37,783 nucleotides of DNA from Candidatus Bathycorpusculum sp. Lineage in GTDB: Archaea; Thermoproteota; Bathyarchaeia; Bathyarchaeales; Bathycorpusculaceae. The stretch covers positions 1 through 37,783 of the forward strand of contig WRJX01000092.1 of the NCBI GenBank assembly GCA_009778385.1, written 5' to 3'. The position numbers and the translations under genes are program-made. Shown in pieces: positions 11,101 through 20,444 of this stretch. Position 1 is the first letter of the stretch. Each line of letters begins with the position of its first letter. Below the pieces are notes generated by a model. That model ran no database searches, was not told the DNA's origin, and saw only the letters and a list, made by a program, of their open reading frames with translations.

Positions 11101-11112
11101 GTATTTAAATTT
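11101..11112 (-). promoter_or_regulatory. TATA box for the GIY-YIG-like gene
   Basis: Read on the minus strand, AATTTAAATAC is centred about 26 bases upstream of the ATG at 11080, the distance between an archaeal TATA box and the transcription start. The message would start at or very near the ATG (leaderless). Confidence 0.5.
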
Positions 11113-11130
11113 TTTCTATATGCACTATTA

Positions 11131-11143
11131 AGGTATATATAGT
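11131..11143 (+). promoter_or_regulatory. TATA box upstream of the polyphosphate operon
   Basis: AGGTATATATAGT is a strong archaeal TATA-like element. It is nearly symmetric, so direction is not certain. On the plus strand it would start transcription near 11162, giving a leader of about 225 bases before the ppk TTG start at 11387. The leader includes a 32-codon ATG frame (11205-11303) whose status is unknown. Confidence 0.4.
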
Positions 11144-11386
11144 CTATTTTCATAGAATTTAATGGCTACATTAGCTGTTAACTGTACTCTCGGGTAAGTT
11201 TGTCATGAATAAAAAAGTTCCTCTATTCAAATATGAAACTTTCACTGTCTATAAATCAAAAAAAAAAATTACTGTAGACCTGCTCAAGAAACATAACCAC
11301 TGAGAGCCTGCAAGTTTTCGGTTTTAATGTTTCTACTGAGGCAAAAGTGTGCAGTTAATGCTGAGTATTTATGAGGATACAAACCT

Positions 11387-13510
11387 TTGTTAGACACAAC
11401 TGATGTAGAGTCATCCTTGAGTTTGGCGATTTCCAAAAACGTTAATCCAGATTTTTTTATAAATCGTGAGTTAAGCTGGATACGTTTTAACGTTCGTGTG
11501 CTTGAAGAGGCACGGGATTATAGACACCCGTTATTGGAACGGATAAAGTTTCTTGCAATTTGTGGCAGTAATTTAGACGAATTTTTTATGACGCGAATTC
11601 CAAGACTCTTAAAACAAGTCAATAATGGGTCAAATGAGTTGTCTGCCGATGGATTAACCGCTATTGAACAAATTCAAGTTTCACGAGAAGAAATACTTCC
11701 ACTTATCCAGCGCCATGCTGATTGCTGGCATGGCGAGTTAGTTCCAGCGTTAGCAAAAGCGGGTATTTACATCAAACGATTTGATGAATTATCTACTCAG
11801 GATAAAGCTGCTTTGCGAACGTTTTTTCAAAATAATATTTTACCAAACATCGCTACTCCTCTAAAAGGTTGTGACATTGACACTCTTGAGAATTTACACC
11901 TTTACCTCTTAGTTGTGGATGTTTTTAAAAAAGATGACTTTTACATTTTTGATGTTCCTACTGAAAAATTTGGTCGATTCATTGAAATTCCAGATAATTT
12001 TGTAAGTAAAACAGAGAAACCTGTGTGTCAATATGTTTTTCTAGAGGAATTGATTGCAGATAATTTGGATCTTATTTTCTCAAATCATCAATCTTTGGGT
12101 GTGTATCCTTTTCGTTTAACCCGTAACTTTGAGATTGATATTCTGATGGATGAAACTTCAGATTTTATTAATTCAGTAAAGAATAGTTTGTCCAAAAGGC
12201 AATTGGGTTTTCCAAGTCGGCTTGAATTTGACAAAAAAACTCCTCCAGCTGTACGAAATGAACTTGCTTTGTCATTAAAACTACCTAATTACTTGATTTA
12301 TGAAACTGACGGACCTCTAGGGTATGTTGATTTTTGGCAGTTGCTAAAAATAAACCGGCCTGATCTTAAAGATGCCTCATTTATACCATACGTTCCACCA
12401 TTGCTTTCAAATAGAAAACATATTTTCAAAAACATTGCTAAACAGGATATTGTTCTTTATCACCCTTATGATAGCTTTGAGGTAATAATTGACTTACTTA
12501 CGGAAGCAGCGGTTGATGTCAATGTTTTGGAAATTTATGTAACAATGTATCGTATGGATACAAAGTCACCTGTTGTTGACGCCTTAATAGAAGCTGCAAA
12601 GAATGGCAAAAAAGTGATAGCTGTAATTGAGTTGAAAGCCAAATTTGATGAAGAAAACAATATTTTATTAGCTTCAAAACTTAAAGCAGCAGGCGTAGAA
12701 ATCGTTTACAATTTTCCAAAAATCAAAGTACATGCTAAACTATGCCTAATAGTTAGGCGTGAAAATAACCGTCTTGCTCGATATTCTCATATTGGCTCAG
12801 GCAACTACAATGCGGTTACTGCTAAAATTTATGGCGACATAGGATATTTAACAGCTCGCCAAGACGTTGGTTTAGAGCTTGAGGATTTATTTAACATATT
12901 GGAGAATGGCTTGCAAGATAAAGAATTCAAATTCAAATACTTACTTGTAGCACCAACAACCTTAAAGCATGAAATTCTAAAAAGAATAGCTAGGGAAATA
13001 GCTTTTCACCAAAAAACAGGTAAGGGCTATCTTGCTTTTAAGCTAAATAATTTGGAAGAAACTGACGTTATCCAAGCACTTTACCAGGCCTCTATGGTAG
13101 GCGTTAAAATCGACTTGAACGTCCGCGGTTTATGCTGCTTAAAGCCCGGCTTGAAAGGTGTTAGTGAAAACATTTCAGTTATCTCTATTGTTGGCCGCTT
13201 TCTTGAGCATGCCAGAATCTTTTATTTCCAAGCCGGCGATGAAAGTGACGTCTTAATTGGCAGCTCTGACTTAATGTTTAGAAACCTCAATGAACGTATT
13301 GAGGTACTCTTTAGCGTGCCAGACCCAAAAGTACGACAGGTAATTCTTGAAGACATGCTTAAAATTCACCTTAAAGATAACGTTAAAGCTAGACGACTCC
13401 TTTCTGATGGAACATACCAAATGGTTACACCTAAAAAAGACGAAGAAGTCGTAAATTCCCAGCTCTGGCTTATACAAAACAGGGGTATCTGGCATGAGCA
13501 TAACATCTAA
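11387..13510 (+). CDS. ppk1: Polyphosphate kinase 1
   Basis: Ppk1 reversibly polymerises the gamma-phosphate of ATP into inorganic polyphosphate. The 707-residue protein has the full-length domain order: N domain (about 20-115, with FINRELSWIRFNVRVLEEA and the SNLDEFFMTR motif), head domain (about 116-320), and two phospholipase-D-like C domains. The autophosphorylated histidine is H449 in KIKVHAKLCLI, followed by SHIGSGNYN. The second conserved histidine is H608 in RFLEHARIFYF. ELKAKFDEENN (415-425) is the family's nucleotide-site motif. The start is TTG 11387 with GAGGA at 11372-11376 as ribosome-binding site. The 3' end overlaps the next gene by 17 bases, so the two are translationally coupled. 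Archaeal Ppk1 is patchy in distribution and may trace to bacterial transfer, which would need a tree. Confidence 0.97.
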   Translation: MLDTTDVESSLSLAISKNVNPDFFINRELSWIRFNVRVLEEARDYRHPLLERIKFLAICGSNLDEFFMTRIPRLLKQVNNGSNELSADGLTAIEQIQVSREEILPLIQRHADCWHGELVPALAKAGIYIKRFDELSTQDKAALRTFFQNNILPNIATPLKGCDIDTLENLHLYLLVVDVFKKDDFYIFDVPTEKFGRFIEIPDNFVSKTEKPVCQYVFLEELIADNLDLIFSNHQSLGVYPFRLTRNFEIDILMDETSDFINSVKNSLSKRQLGFPSRLEFDKKTPPAVRNELALSLKLPNYLIYETDGPLGYVDFWQLLKINRPDLKDASFIPYVPPLLSNRKHIFKNIAKQDIVLYHPYDSFEVIIDLLTEAAVDVNVLEIYVTMYRMDTKSPVVDALIEAAKNGKKVIAVIELKAKFDEENNILLASKLKAAGVEIVYNFPKIKVHAKLCLIVRRENNRLARYSHIGSGNYNAVTAKIYGDIGYLTARQDVGLELEDLFNILENGLQDKEFKFKYLLVAPTTLKHEILKRIAREIAFHQKTGKGYLAFKLNNLEETDVIQALYQASMVGVKIDLNVRGLCCLKPGLKGVSENISVISIVGRFLEHARIFYFQAGDESDVLIGSSDLMFRNLNERIEVLFSVPDPKVRQVILEDMLKIHLKDNVKARRLLSDGTYQMVTPKKDEEVVNSQLWLIQNRGIWHEHNI

Positions 13511-15848
13511 AAACCATACACTTAACTATGATGAAAGTTATTGCCAGTTTGGCTGTAATACGTTAAGCACACTTTTGAAGAATTTCGAAACTCAAATAGA
13601 TGGAGTTATAGAAAATAAAGACATTGAATATGTCCACAAAATGCGAGTTAACTCACGAAAAATAAGAACTGTCCTGCTTCTTTTTCAATCATGTTACCCA
13701 AAGAAGAAATACAAACGCTGGCTTAAAGAAATCAAAGCTATCACAAAACTGCTCCGCGAAGCACGTGATCTTGACGTTCAAATTACCTTTATACAAAAAT
13801 ATATCCAAGAATCACCAACCGAACGCCACTACTTGACGCCTCTGCTAAAAGACCACAGAGACCAACGAAACGTTCTCCAAAAAACCGTAACTGAAGGTTT
13901 AGAGAAACTACAACACACTGGTGTATTAAAGGAACTTTCTGACTTTCTAAAACAGATTAACTATGAATCATCAAGGGACTCTTTTGACTCTTTATCTGTT
14001 ATAGAAAAAGCCAGCCAAAACATAACTAGCAGGCTTAAAACTTTTTTAGCTCTATCTAAATACGTTCACCAAGAATCCGCATCACTTAAACATCATGAAA
14101 TGCGAATAGACGCTAAACATCTTCGCTACACAATGGAAACATTTGCCCCCCTATACAAAAACGAATTAACCCAAGAAATCCAGTTGATGAAAAACTTTCA
14201 GGACCTGCTTGGCGAAATACATGACTGCGACATATGGCTAATAACTATCTCACATTTCACTACTAACCAACCAGAAAATGATAACCAGCAAAAACCTCTC
14301 AAAAAAGACCTACAAACCGACGAATTCAAAAAAGCAGCCACAGCTTTTTTAGCGTACATAACTGAGCACAGAAAACGTAATTACAACAACTTTATTCAAC
14401 AATGGGATAAAGCTATGAAACAAAACTTTTTTGATAACCTAAAAAAAACTGTTAATACTGAGACAAACCTTGAAGAAAAACAATTTGATTCAAATTTACT
14501 TTTAAAAAACAACATAAAAATCGCCGTTTTAGCAGATATTCACGCTAACATACATGCATTAGAAATAGTAATTCAAGATGCCGAAAAAAGAGGTGCACAA
14601 TTATTTTTAAACGCCGGCGACTCAATTGGGTATGGTGCTTTCCCAAACGAGGTACTTCACTTAATTTATGAAAAAAATATGCTTAATGTTTGTGGAAATT
14701 TTGACGCTGAAACATTAAAAAATTCACACAAACACAATAGTAATAATAGTAATACCAAAAAAGTTGCCCTATCCTACACTAAAAAAGAATTAACAAAATC
14801 TTGTAAAATTTATCTCAATTCTTTTGCTGCCCAAATCGAATTGGAACTTGCCAACAAAAAAGTGTTTATGACCCATGCAAGCCCGTTATCCCCTACAGAA
14901 CACCTTACCCCTGATACTCCTGAACGACATTTAAAAAAGGTCGTTGCTCACACGGATGCTGACATAATAATCGTGGGGCATTCTCATGAACAATTTCATA
15001 AACAATTAGATGACGTTTCCATTATCAATCCTGGAAGCGTTGGACGCCCCGGTGATGGTAACCCCCAAGCTGCTTATGTAATGTTAAGCTTAAACCCCTT
15101 AAAGATAGACCTGATTAGATTAAAATATCCTGTTGAAGCAGCTGCTGAAGCTTTAAGAAAGAAAGGACTACCTGAAAGTTTTGCACAAATGCTGCTCAAC
15201 GGAATGCCCCTAAATACAATAGTTAGCAAAGATAAAACAAAAAAACAAGACCCCCACAGAAACTGGCCTGAAATAATCAAAACCGCTCAAGACTTAACCG
15301 AAACTTGCCTACAAGATAAAGCACACCTTAAACAAGTACAAATCATCGCTTTAGACTTGTTTGATAACCTGCAAAGCCTTCATCACTTAGACAACTATGA
15401 AAGGAACCTTTTAGAATGCGCCGCTTTACTACATGATTTAGGCTTATCACAAGGTATAAAAGGGCATAACAAAACCTCAATGACCCTGATTTTAAACGAG
15501 TCTTCACTACCTTTAACATCTGAGGAACGACGAATTATTGCAAGTATTGCTCGCTACCACAGAAAAGGCCTCCCAAAACAGAACCACTACAACTTAACAT
15601 CCCTAAACAGTAAAACAATTAACATAATCTGTGCTTTATCAGGGATTCTTCGAATCGCCGATGCTTTTGATTACCTCCATAACGCTGACTTTAAACTCTT
15701 AGCTATCAAAATCGTCCCCAAAAAAATTGTGTTTGAATGTTTTTCTACATCGAATACTTCTTTAATAGAGCAGGCATTTAATAAAAAGAAAAACTTATTT
15801 GAGATTTTCTTCAAAAAGAAGGCTATGCTAATATGGAACAAACAGTAG
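13494..15848 (+). CDS. CHAD - metallophosphoesterase - HD three-domain fusion
   Basis: Three domains lie in one 784-residue cytoplasmic protein. Residues 15-315 are a CHAD domain, a helical bundle with paired basic motifs VHKMRVNSRKIRT (47-59) and HHEMRIDAKHLRYTME (200-215) plus RDLDV (91-95); CHAD domains bind polyphosphate. Residues 340-550 are a calcineurin-like phosphoesterase of the YfcE/MJ0936 type with all metal ligands visible: DIH (D348, H350), GD (D376), GN (N402), H461 and GHSH (496-498). Residues 600-784 are an HD domain with H647-D648 in CAALLHDLG and ARYHRKGLPK (686-695), closely resembling the C-terminal HD domain of the neighbouring Ppx. It overlaps ppk1 by 17 bases and ppx by 16. 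The setting implies binding and processing of polyphosphate or a linked phosphate signal; the actual substrate is unknown. I know of no described protein with this architecture. Confidence 0.92.
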   Translation: MSITSKNHTLNYDESYCQFGCNTLSTLLKNFETQIDGVIENKDIEYVHKMRVNSRKIRTVLLLFQSCYPKKKYKRWLKEIKAITKLLREARDLDVQITFIQKYIQESPTERHYLTPLLKDHRDQRNVLQKTVTEGLEKLQHTGVLKELSDFLKQINYESSRDSFDSLSVIEKASQNITSRLKTFLALSKYVHQESASLKHHEMRIDAKHLRYTMETFAPLYKNELTQEIQLMKNFQDLLGEIHDCDIWLITISHFTTNQPENDNQQKPLKKDLQTDEFKKAATAFLAYITEHRKRNYNNFIQQWDKAMKQNFFDNLKKTVNTETNLEEKQFDSNLLLKNNIKIAVLADIHANIHALEIVIQDAEKRGAQLFLNAGDSIGYGAFPNEVLHLIYEKNMLNVCGNFDAETLKNSHKHNSNNSNTKKVALSYTKKELTKSCKIYLNSFAAQIELELANKKVFMTHASPLSPTEHLTPDTPERHLKKVVAHTDADIIIVGHSHEQFHKQLDDVSIINPGSVGRPGDGNPQAAYVMLSLNPLKIDLIRLKYPVEAAAEALRKKGLPESFAQMLLNGMPLNTIVSKDKTKKQDPHRNWPEIIKTAQDLTETCLQDKAHLKQVQIIALDLFDNLQSLHHLDNYERNLLECAALLHDLGLSQGIKGHNKTSMTLILNESSLPLTSEERRIIASIARYHRKGLPKQNHYNLTSLNSKTINIICALSGILRIADAFDYLHNADFKLLAIKIVPKKIVFECFSTSNTSLIEQAFNKKKNLFEIFFKKKAMLIWNKQ

Positions 15849-17401
15849 CACCTTTGGGACACGTAATAGGCTTTATTGATATTGGAACTAATGCGATTAG
15901 GCTACTTGTTGTAAGAATAAACCCTAACTTTTCATACACTATAATCAGCCAAGAAAAAGAAGTTATACGACTTGGCGAAAACGAATTCAATGATAACTTA
16001 CTTAAACCCGAAGCCATGAACCGCGCCATATTTGTCTGCGGAAAATTCACTAGTCTAGCTAAGACTTATGGTGCAACAAAAATGTTTGCAGTAGGCACCT
16101 CTGCTATTAGGGAAGCTGAAAACAAAACAGTGTTCTTACAGAGACTTTTTGATGAAACTGGCCTAACCGTTCAGGTAATCTCTGGGGAAGAAGAGGCTCG
16201 CTTAGTTTACAGGGGTGTTTTAAGCGGTATAGATATTGGCAAAGAAAAAGCACTATTTGTCGATTTAGGTGGTGGCAGTACAGATATTGCCATAGGTGAC
16301 CAGCATCAATTGTACTACACTTTTAGCATTAAAGTTGGTGCAATAAGACTTACAACACAATTTATCGGTGAAAACTGGACCAAACCCATTCCTGATAGTG
16401 TTTACAAGAAAATGAAGGATCATGTACACCAAAACTTGCACCCAGTAAACGCGATTGTTAAAGAATGTGGATCACATCTCGCATGGGGCTCTTCAGGCAC
16501 CATCATAAACCTTGCTGAAATAGCCGGGAAACTGTTTAAGAAAAACAGCAGTGGACTTGTACTTAGCAAGAAAAATCTTAAACGATTAGCTTCCAGATTG
16601 TGTTCTTTACCTCTTGAAGAACGACGAAAACTTCCAGGAATTAACCCATACCGAGCAGACATAATTGTTGCCGGAGCAGCCATTATGGATGCATTAATGG
16701 AAGATTTTGGTTTAGAGGAAATTTGTGTTAGCCACAAAGAGCTTCGTGACGGTATGCTTGTGGATTATCTCTCAAACTTTGAGGGCTATAGAGAACTACA
16801 AAAAACTCCCTTACATACCCGAAGCATCCTACATTTAGGCAGATCTTTTAACTTCGATGAGAAACACTCTAAAACAGTTTCAACTTTAGCCCTACAATTG
16901 TTTGATAGTGCAAAACAACTTGGATTACATTACTTATCAGACAAATACCGAGAACTATTAGCATACGCTGCTACACTGCATGACATTGGAGACATAATCT
17001 CTTTTAACAATCACCACTTACATTCCCATTATATAATTAGCAACGCAGAACTTTACGGCTTTGAACCTCAAGAAATCACCATAATCGCTAATGTAGCCCG
17101 CTTCCACCGCAAAAAAATACCCACTAACAAAACACTAAAAAAAATCAACCTAACCGAAGAAGCAAAATACGCAGTAATGGTTCTTTCAATGTTCCTTAGA
17201 CTAGCAGAGAAACTAGACCGTAGCCACACAGGGTTAATATATAAAGCAGAGTTCATCCGCAACGAAGAAGGCGTTGCTACACTTTCCTTTAACTCTAAAA
17301 CAGACTGCAGCCTAGAAAAATGGAGCATAATACAGAACAGACGCGCATTTTTCGAAACATTCCAAAAACAATTAGACGTAATCTGCATAGTAGACCCATA
17401 A
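15833..17401 (+). CDS. ppx: Exopolyphosphatase (Ppx/GppA) with C-terminal HD domain
   Basis: The enzyme removes terminal phosphate from polyphosphate, and GppA relatives also cleave pppGpp. The 522-residue protein opens with the actin-fold phosphate-1 motif FIDIGTNAIRLLV (14-26). Next come FAVGTSAIREA (85-95), the catalytic glutamates in SGEEEARL (117-124) and the phosphate-2 motif VDLGGGSTDIAIG (143-155). Residues 330-522 are the HD-type helical domain found in long Ppx proteins, with H383-D384 in ATLHDIGD and ARFHRKKIP (422-430). The ATG at 15833 lies inside the end of the preceding gene (16-base overlap). With Ppk1 upstream the operon contains both synthesis and breakdown of polyphosphate, so the balance must be set post-transcriptionally or by the fusion protein between them. 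Confidence 0.96.
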   Translation: MEQTVAPLGHVIGFIDIGTNAIRLLVVRINPNFSYTIISQEKEVIRLGENEFNDNLLKPEAMNRAIFVCGKFTSLAKTYGATKMFAVGTSAIREAENKTVFLQRLFDETGLTVQVISGEEEARLVYRGVLSGIDIGKEKALFVDLGGGSTDIAIGDQHQLYYTFSIKVGAIRLTTQFIGENWTKPIPDSVYKKMKDHVHQNLHPVNAIVKECGSHLAWGSSGTIINLAEIAGKLFKKNSSGLVLSKKNLKRLASRLCSLPLEERRKLPGINPYRADIIVAGAAIMDALMEDFGLEEICVSHKELRDGMLVDYLSNFEGYRELQKTPLHTRSILHLGRSFNFDEKHSKTVSTLALQLFDSAKQLGLHYLSDKYRELLAYAATLHDIGDIISFNNHHLHSHYIISNAELYGFEPQEITIIANVARFHRKKIPTNKTLKKINLTEEAKYAVMVLSMFLRLAEKLDRSHTGLIYKAEFIRNEEGVATLSFNSKTDCSLEKWSIIQNRRAFFETFQKQLDVICIVDP

Positions 17402-17532
17402 ACCTTCTTCCATTTTTACTTCTGTTGTAGCAATAGTAATGTTAATAATTATAGTACATACTAAATATTTACAAATGGTGAATGGGAACTAAGCTTATTT
17501 TCCACTATACCAGTATGATAAGGTAAGGGCCT

Positions 17533-18942
17533 ATGCGGAGAAAGTTGTTTGCTGTAATTGTGGTGGTGTTGTTATTGGTTGGGTCGGTGGTAGTTACAAG
17601 CTATGTTGTGCTTAGTCAAGAGGTACAAAAGCCGTTCTTTGTGGGAGTTACGCATTGGGGTTATTCTGTTCAAGAGGCAAAAGACCGCATTGACCAAGTG
17701 AAAGATTACACAAACCTTTTCATTACGCAAGGTGGCGAGATTTTTTGGGGAAATATTGAGGCCATGGATGAAATTGGGGAGTATGCAATTGCTTCAAATT
17801 TAACTTATGCCGTTGCTGTTAGTGCAACTATTGCAGCTCCACGTTTGGTTGATTGGGCTGTTGAAGCAAAAGAACGCTGGGGTGAACAGTTCCTTGGAAT
17901 ATATTTCAATGATGAACCTGGAGGGCACATGCTTGACGGACAGGCTATTTTAGAAATGACATATCAACCAGCAATAAATTCTATGGGTATTTCCATCCAA
18001 AAAATGCCAGGCGGAATAATCATGACTCAGAGTGATAATGGGAGAACTTACTATAAGCCTAGTGGTGAAATCAACACTCAGCCTGCTTTTTCGCCGATTG
18101 ATGTAACTTATTATACCAATGGAACAATAACAGCAAACGTATTTAATTCCGATTATGAGCGATCTGATTTTTACACGTCAGAGAACATTACAAAATGTCC
18201 TTATCCAATACCGCTCTATGAGGAGGTTTTAGCGCAAAATCCTATACAAAATTATGATGATGCAGCTAATGCATATGTAAATATGAACAGAGAATTACTT
18301 GAAAGCACATGTAAAACGCTGTTAAGTGAGAATTCAGCTGTGGTTTTTACGGCTGATTATGGTCTTTACTGGTGGGATTACCAGAGCGGTTATGACTTGG
18401 TGCTTGCTGAGTTAGGTTGGAATAATTCCATCACTCAAGAACTCGGTTTAGTGCGAGGGGCTGCAAATCTTCAAAATAAACAATGGGGTACCATACTCAC
18501 TTGGAAATACGATCAAGCCCCATATCTCCCTGATGGGGAGGAAATGTTTGAGCAAATGAAAACCTCCTATGAAGCTGGAGCTGATTACGTGGTAATTTTT
18601 AACTACTCCGAAGATCCACGTAATCCCAACACTTTACAAGGAGAACACTTCCAAGCTTTAGAGCGTTTCTGGAATGATGTGGTTCAAAATCCCAAAATAA
18701 AGCACGGTGGTATTAAAGCTGAAGCTGTGCTAGTTTTACCGCAAAACTATGGTTGGGGCATGCGACACTCAAATGATAACATATGGGGTATATGGCAACC
18801 CGATAACACTTTACAACAAATATGGACCCAACTACAAAACAAAATAGACCAATATGGATTAAAGCTTGACATAGTTTTTGAAGACCCAAGCCACTCCACT
18901 ACATGGAAATATTCCAATATCTACTGCTGGAACCAAAAATAG
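17533..18942 (+). CDS. Secreted protein with glycosidase-like (TIM-barrel) features
   Basis: The 469-residue protein has an N-terminal signal or anchor helix (MRRKLFAVIVVVLLLVGSVV, then TSYVVLSQ) and a body that begins FVGVTHWGYSVQEAKDRID. The alternating strand and helix pattern, aromatic richness, and acidic-end strands such as FLGIYFNDEPGG (about 115-126) and AVVFTADYGLYWWDYQSG resemble glycoside-hydrolase-like TIM barrels. No family can be named with confidence and no catalytic pair is proven. It is preceded by its own 131-base spacer and starts at ATG 17533 with TAAGG at 17520-17524 as ribosome-binding site. It is probably not part of the polyphosphate operon and probably acts on extracellular glycans or the cell surface. 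A hairpin follows its stop. Confidence 0.6.
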   Translation: MRRKLFAVIVVVLLLVGSVVVTSYVVLSQEVQKPFFVGVTHWGYSVQEAKDRIDQVKDYTNLFITQGGEIFWGNIEAMDEIGEYAIASNLTYAVAVSATIAAPRLVDWAVEAKERWGEQFLGIYFNDEPGGHMLDGQAILEMTYQPAINSMGISIQKMPGGIIMTQSDNGRTYYKPSGEINTQPAFSPIDVTYYTNGTITANVFNSDYERSDFYTSENITKCPYPIPLYEEVLAQNPIQNYDDAANAYVNMNRELLESTCKTLLSENSAVVFTADYGLYWWDYQSGYDLVLAELGWNNSITQELGLVRGAANLQNKQWGTILTWKYDQAPYLPDGEEMFEQMKTSYEAGADYVVIFNYSEDPRNPNTLQGEHFQALERFWNDVVQNPKIKHGGIKAEAVLVLPQNYGWGMRHSNDNIWGIWQPDNTLQQIWTQLQNKIDQYGLKLDIVFEDPSHSTTWKYSNIYCWNQK

Positions 18943-18947
18943 CAAAA

Positions 18948-18962
18948 CCTCAAAAATTGAGG
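18948..18962 (+). terminator. Short hairpin after the secreted protein gene
   Basis: CCTCAA-AAA-TTGAGG forms a 6-bp stem with a 3-base loop 5 bases after the stop at 18942. No strong T-run follows directly, so termination activity is uncertain. Confidence 0.4.
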
Positions 18963-19034
18963 CATCAAATATGTCTGTAGTAGATTTTGATAGAATTTTG
19001 GTTGTTTGAGCCTTTATTTTTTTGTTTGCTTTCA

Positions 19035-20322
19035 TTAGGTTTGTTTGTGGCGTATCTTGTCAATTGTGGTTTTGATGTAGGTTTTTCCTGTGTCAGTGAG
19101 TTTGTAGCAGTCGTTGTTTTCTATTAGGTAGTCTGCTTTAAGTAAAGGTGATATGAGCTCAGAAAAGCTTGTTTCAAAATTTACGTCTTTGTTGGCCGTA
19201 AGCTCTGTGAACACTGGATGCATGTAGCTGGGTCGAAAAGTTTTCTCTAGCGAAGCTACAATCTCCTTTTTAGTGCTTAGCTTCTCTTTGTGTATAGCAT
19301 ACATTATCCAATGCTGGAAGTTATTAGTACGCCGTTGAGCCATCTGTTTTTCGAAGGGAAGCTCAAATTTAGAGAAGTCAAGCGTGTGCCCCTGCAAAGT
19401 TCGTCTAGTTTCTCGAAGCAGTCCCACTCCGTCAATACAAATGCGGCCTGCTATGATGATTCCAACGACTGCGTCTACCCAGTATATGCCAAAAATGGCG
19501 CAAACTGCGTCGATTATGACTACCGCAGCAGAGTAAACGGCATTTTTAGAGTCAATGGATAGTGAGATTAATGCGAGACTTTTGCTTCTTTTACCTACAA
19601 ATCGCTGGTAATTAGAGAGCGTAAACATAACAAGCATAGCTATGAGTTCAACTGCTATAACGACATAGGGCATGGTCATAGGTTGGAAGGTGTCTGCTAA
19701 AATATTTATGATAGAAGAAATAGAGTGGTATAACAGGATTCCAGCGGTGAGGAACAGTAAACCGATGATGGTAATGGTGCCTATGACTTCTTTTTTTGAA
19801 TTTTATGCCTGCCCAAACTATCACTGAGGCTGCCGTGTCAACTATTGTGTCTGCGCCGTCTGCAATTAACCCAACACTGCCGCTAATTAGACCAGCGGCC
19901 ATTTTGAGAACGGACATAGCAGCATAACGTATGGTGGTGTTTTTTGCAGCGGCAGGTGGACTAAGGATATGAGTTTCGATTCTATGAGTACCATCATCAA
20001 GTGTTTTAATGATTTGCTCTACCCTCTACTTGACCCATATCAGTTAACTCGTACTTTGCTTGGGTGCCAAATTTTATCCAGTTTTTACCGATTAGTGTCT
20101 CACATGCTATGGCTACACTCTCAACGGTTTGTCGTCTCTTCTATGACGACGGTGTCTTTGTCGGATGCGGTTGTCAAAATTAATAGATCTAATGGTCTGT
20201 AACGCTGTCTTTTCTTCCAGTTGCTCTATGGATTGGGGGCCATCTTTGTAGAGAATTAGTAGTATAAGTTCATCTAAGTCGTCATTGATTCTGCGTTTCT
20301 TGTTCTGCACCATGCTGACCAT
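19035..20322 (-). pseudogene. Broken cation diffusion facilitator gene with winged-helix ends
   Basis: Joining frames on the minus strand rebuilds one protein. A winged helix comes first (DDLDELILLILYKDGPQSIEQLEEKTALQ, then KFGTQAKYELTDMGQ). It runs into VEQIIKTLDDGTHRIETH and the CDF membrane domain (KMAAGLISGSVGLIADGADTIVDTAAS, then GTITIIGLLFLTAGILLYHS, then SIDSKNAVYSAAVVIIDA). A second winged helix ends the protein (YKLTDTGKTYIK). The frame is lost at least four times: twice between about 20165 and 20115, once in the GGG near 20022-20024 (VEG/VEQ junction), and once in the 7-T run 19791-19797, where one base fewer restores the frame. Intact relatives export divalent metals. Several lesions argue for true decay rather than a single sequencing error. 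Neighbouring genes are intact. Confidence 0.85.
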
Positions 20323-20444
20323 ACGCAGTATTTAATGCTGACCTTTTAAGTTTACCCAAATTGGAAAAACAAATAATCAGTTTGCTACACAGAAATATAT
20401 TGCTTTAAAACAGAAAGAAAAATATGGCTGTAAGCCCAGTGGGT

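Noticed and set aside
11162-11303. Very short frames (11 and 32 codons) downstream of the TATA box at 11131-11143
   Set aside because: Too short and without homology or clear ribosome-binding sites to call as genes. Kept only as part of a finding on the leader.
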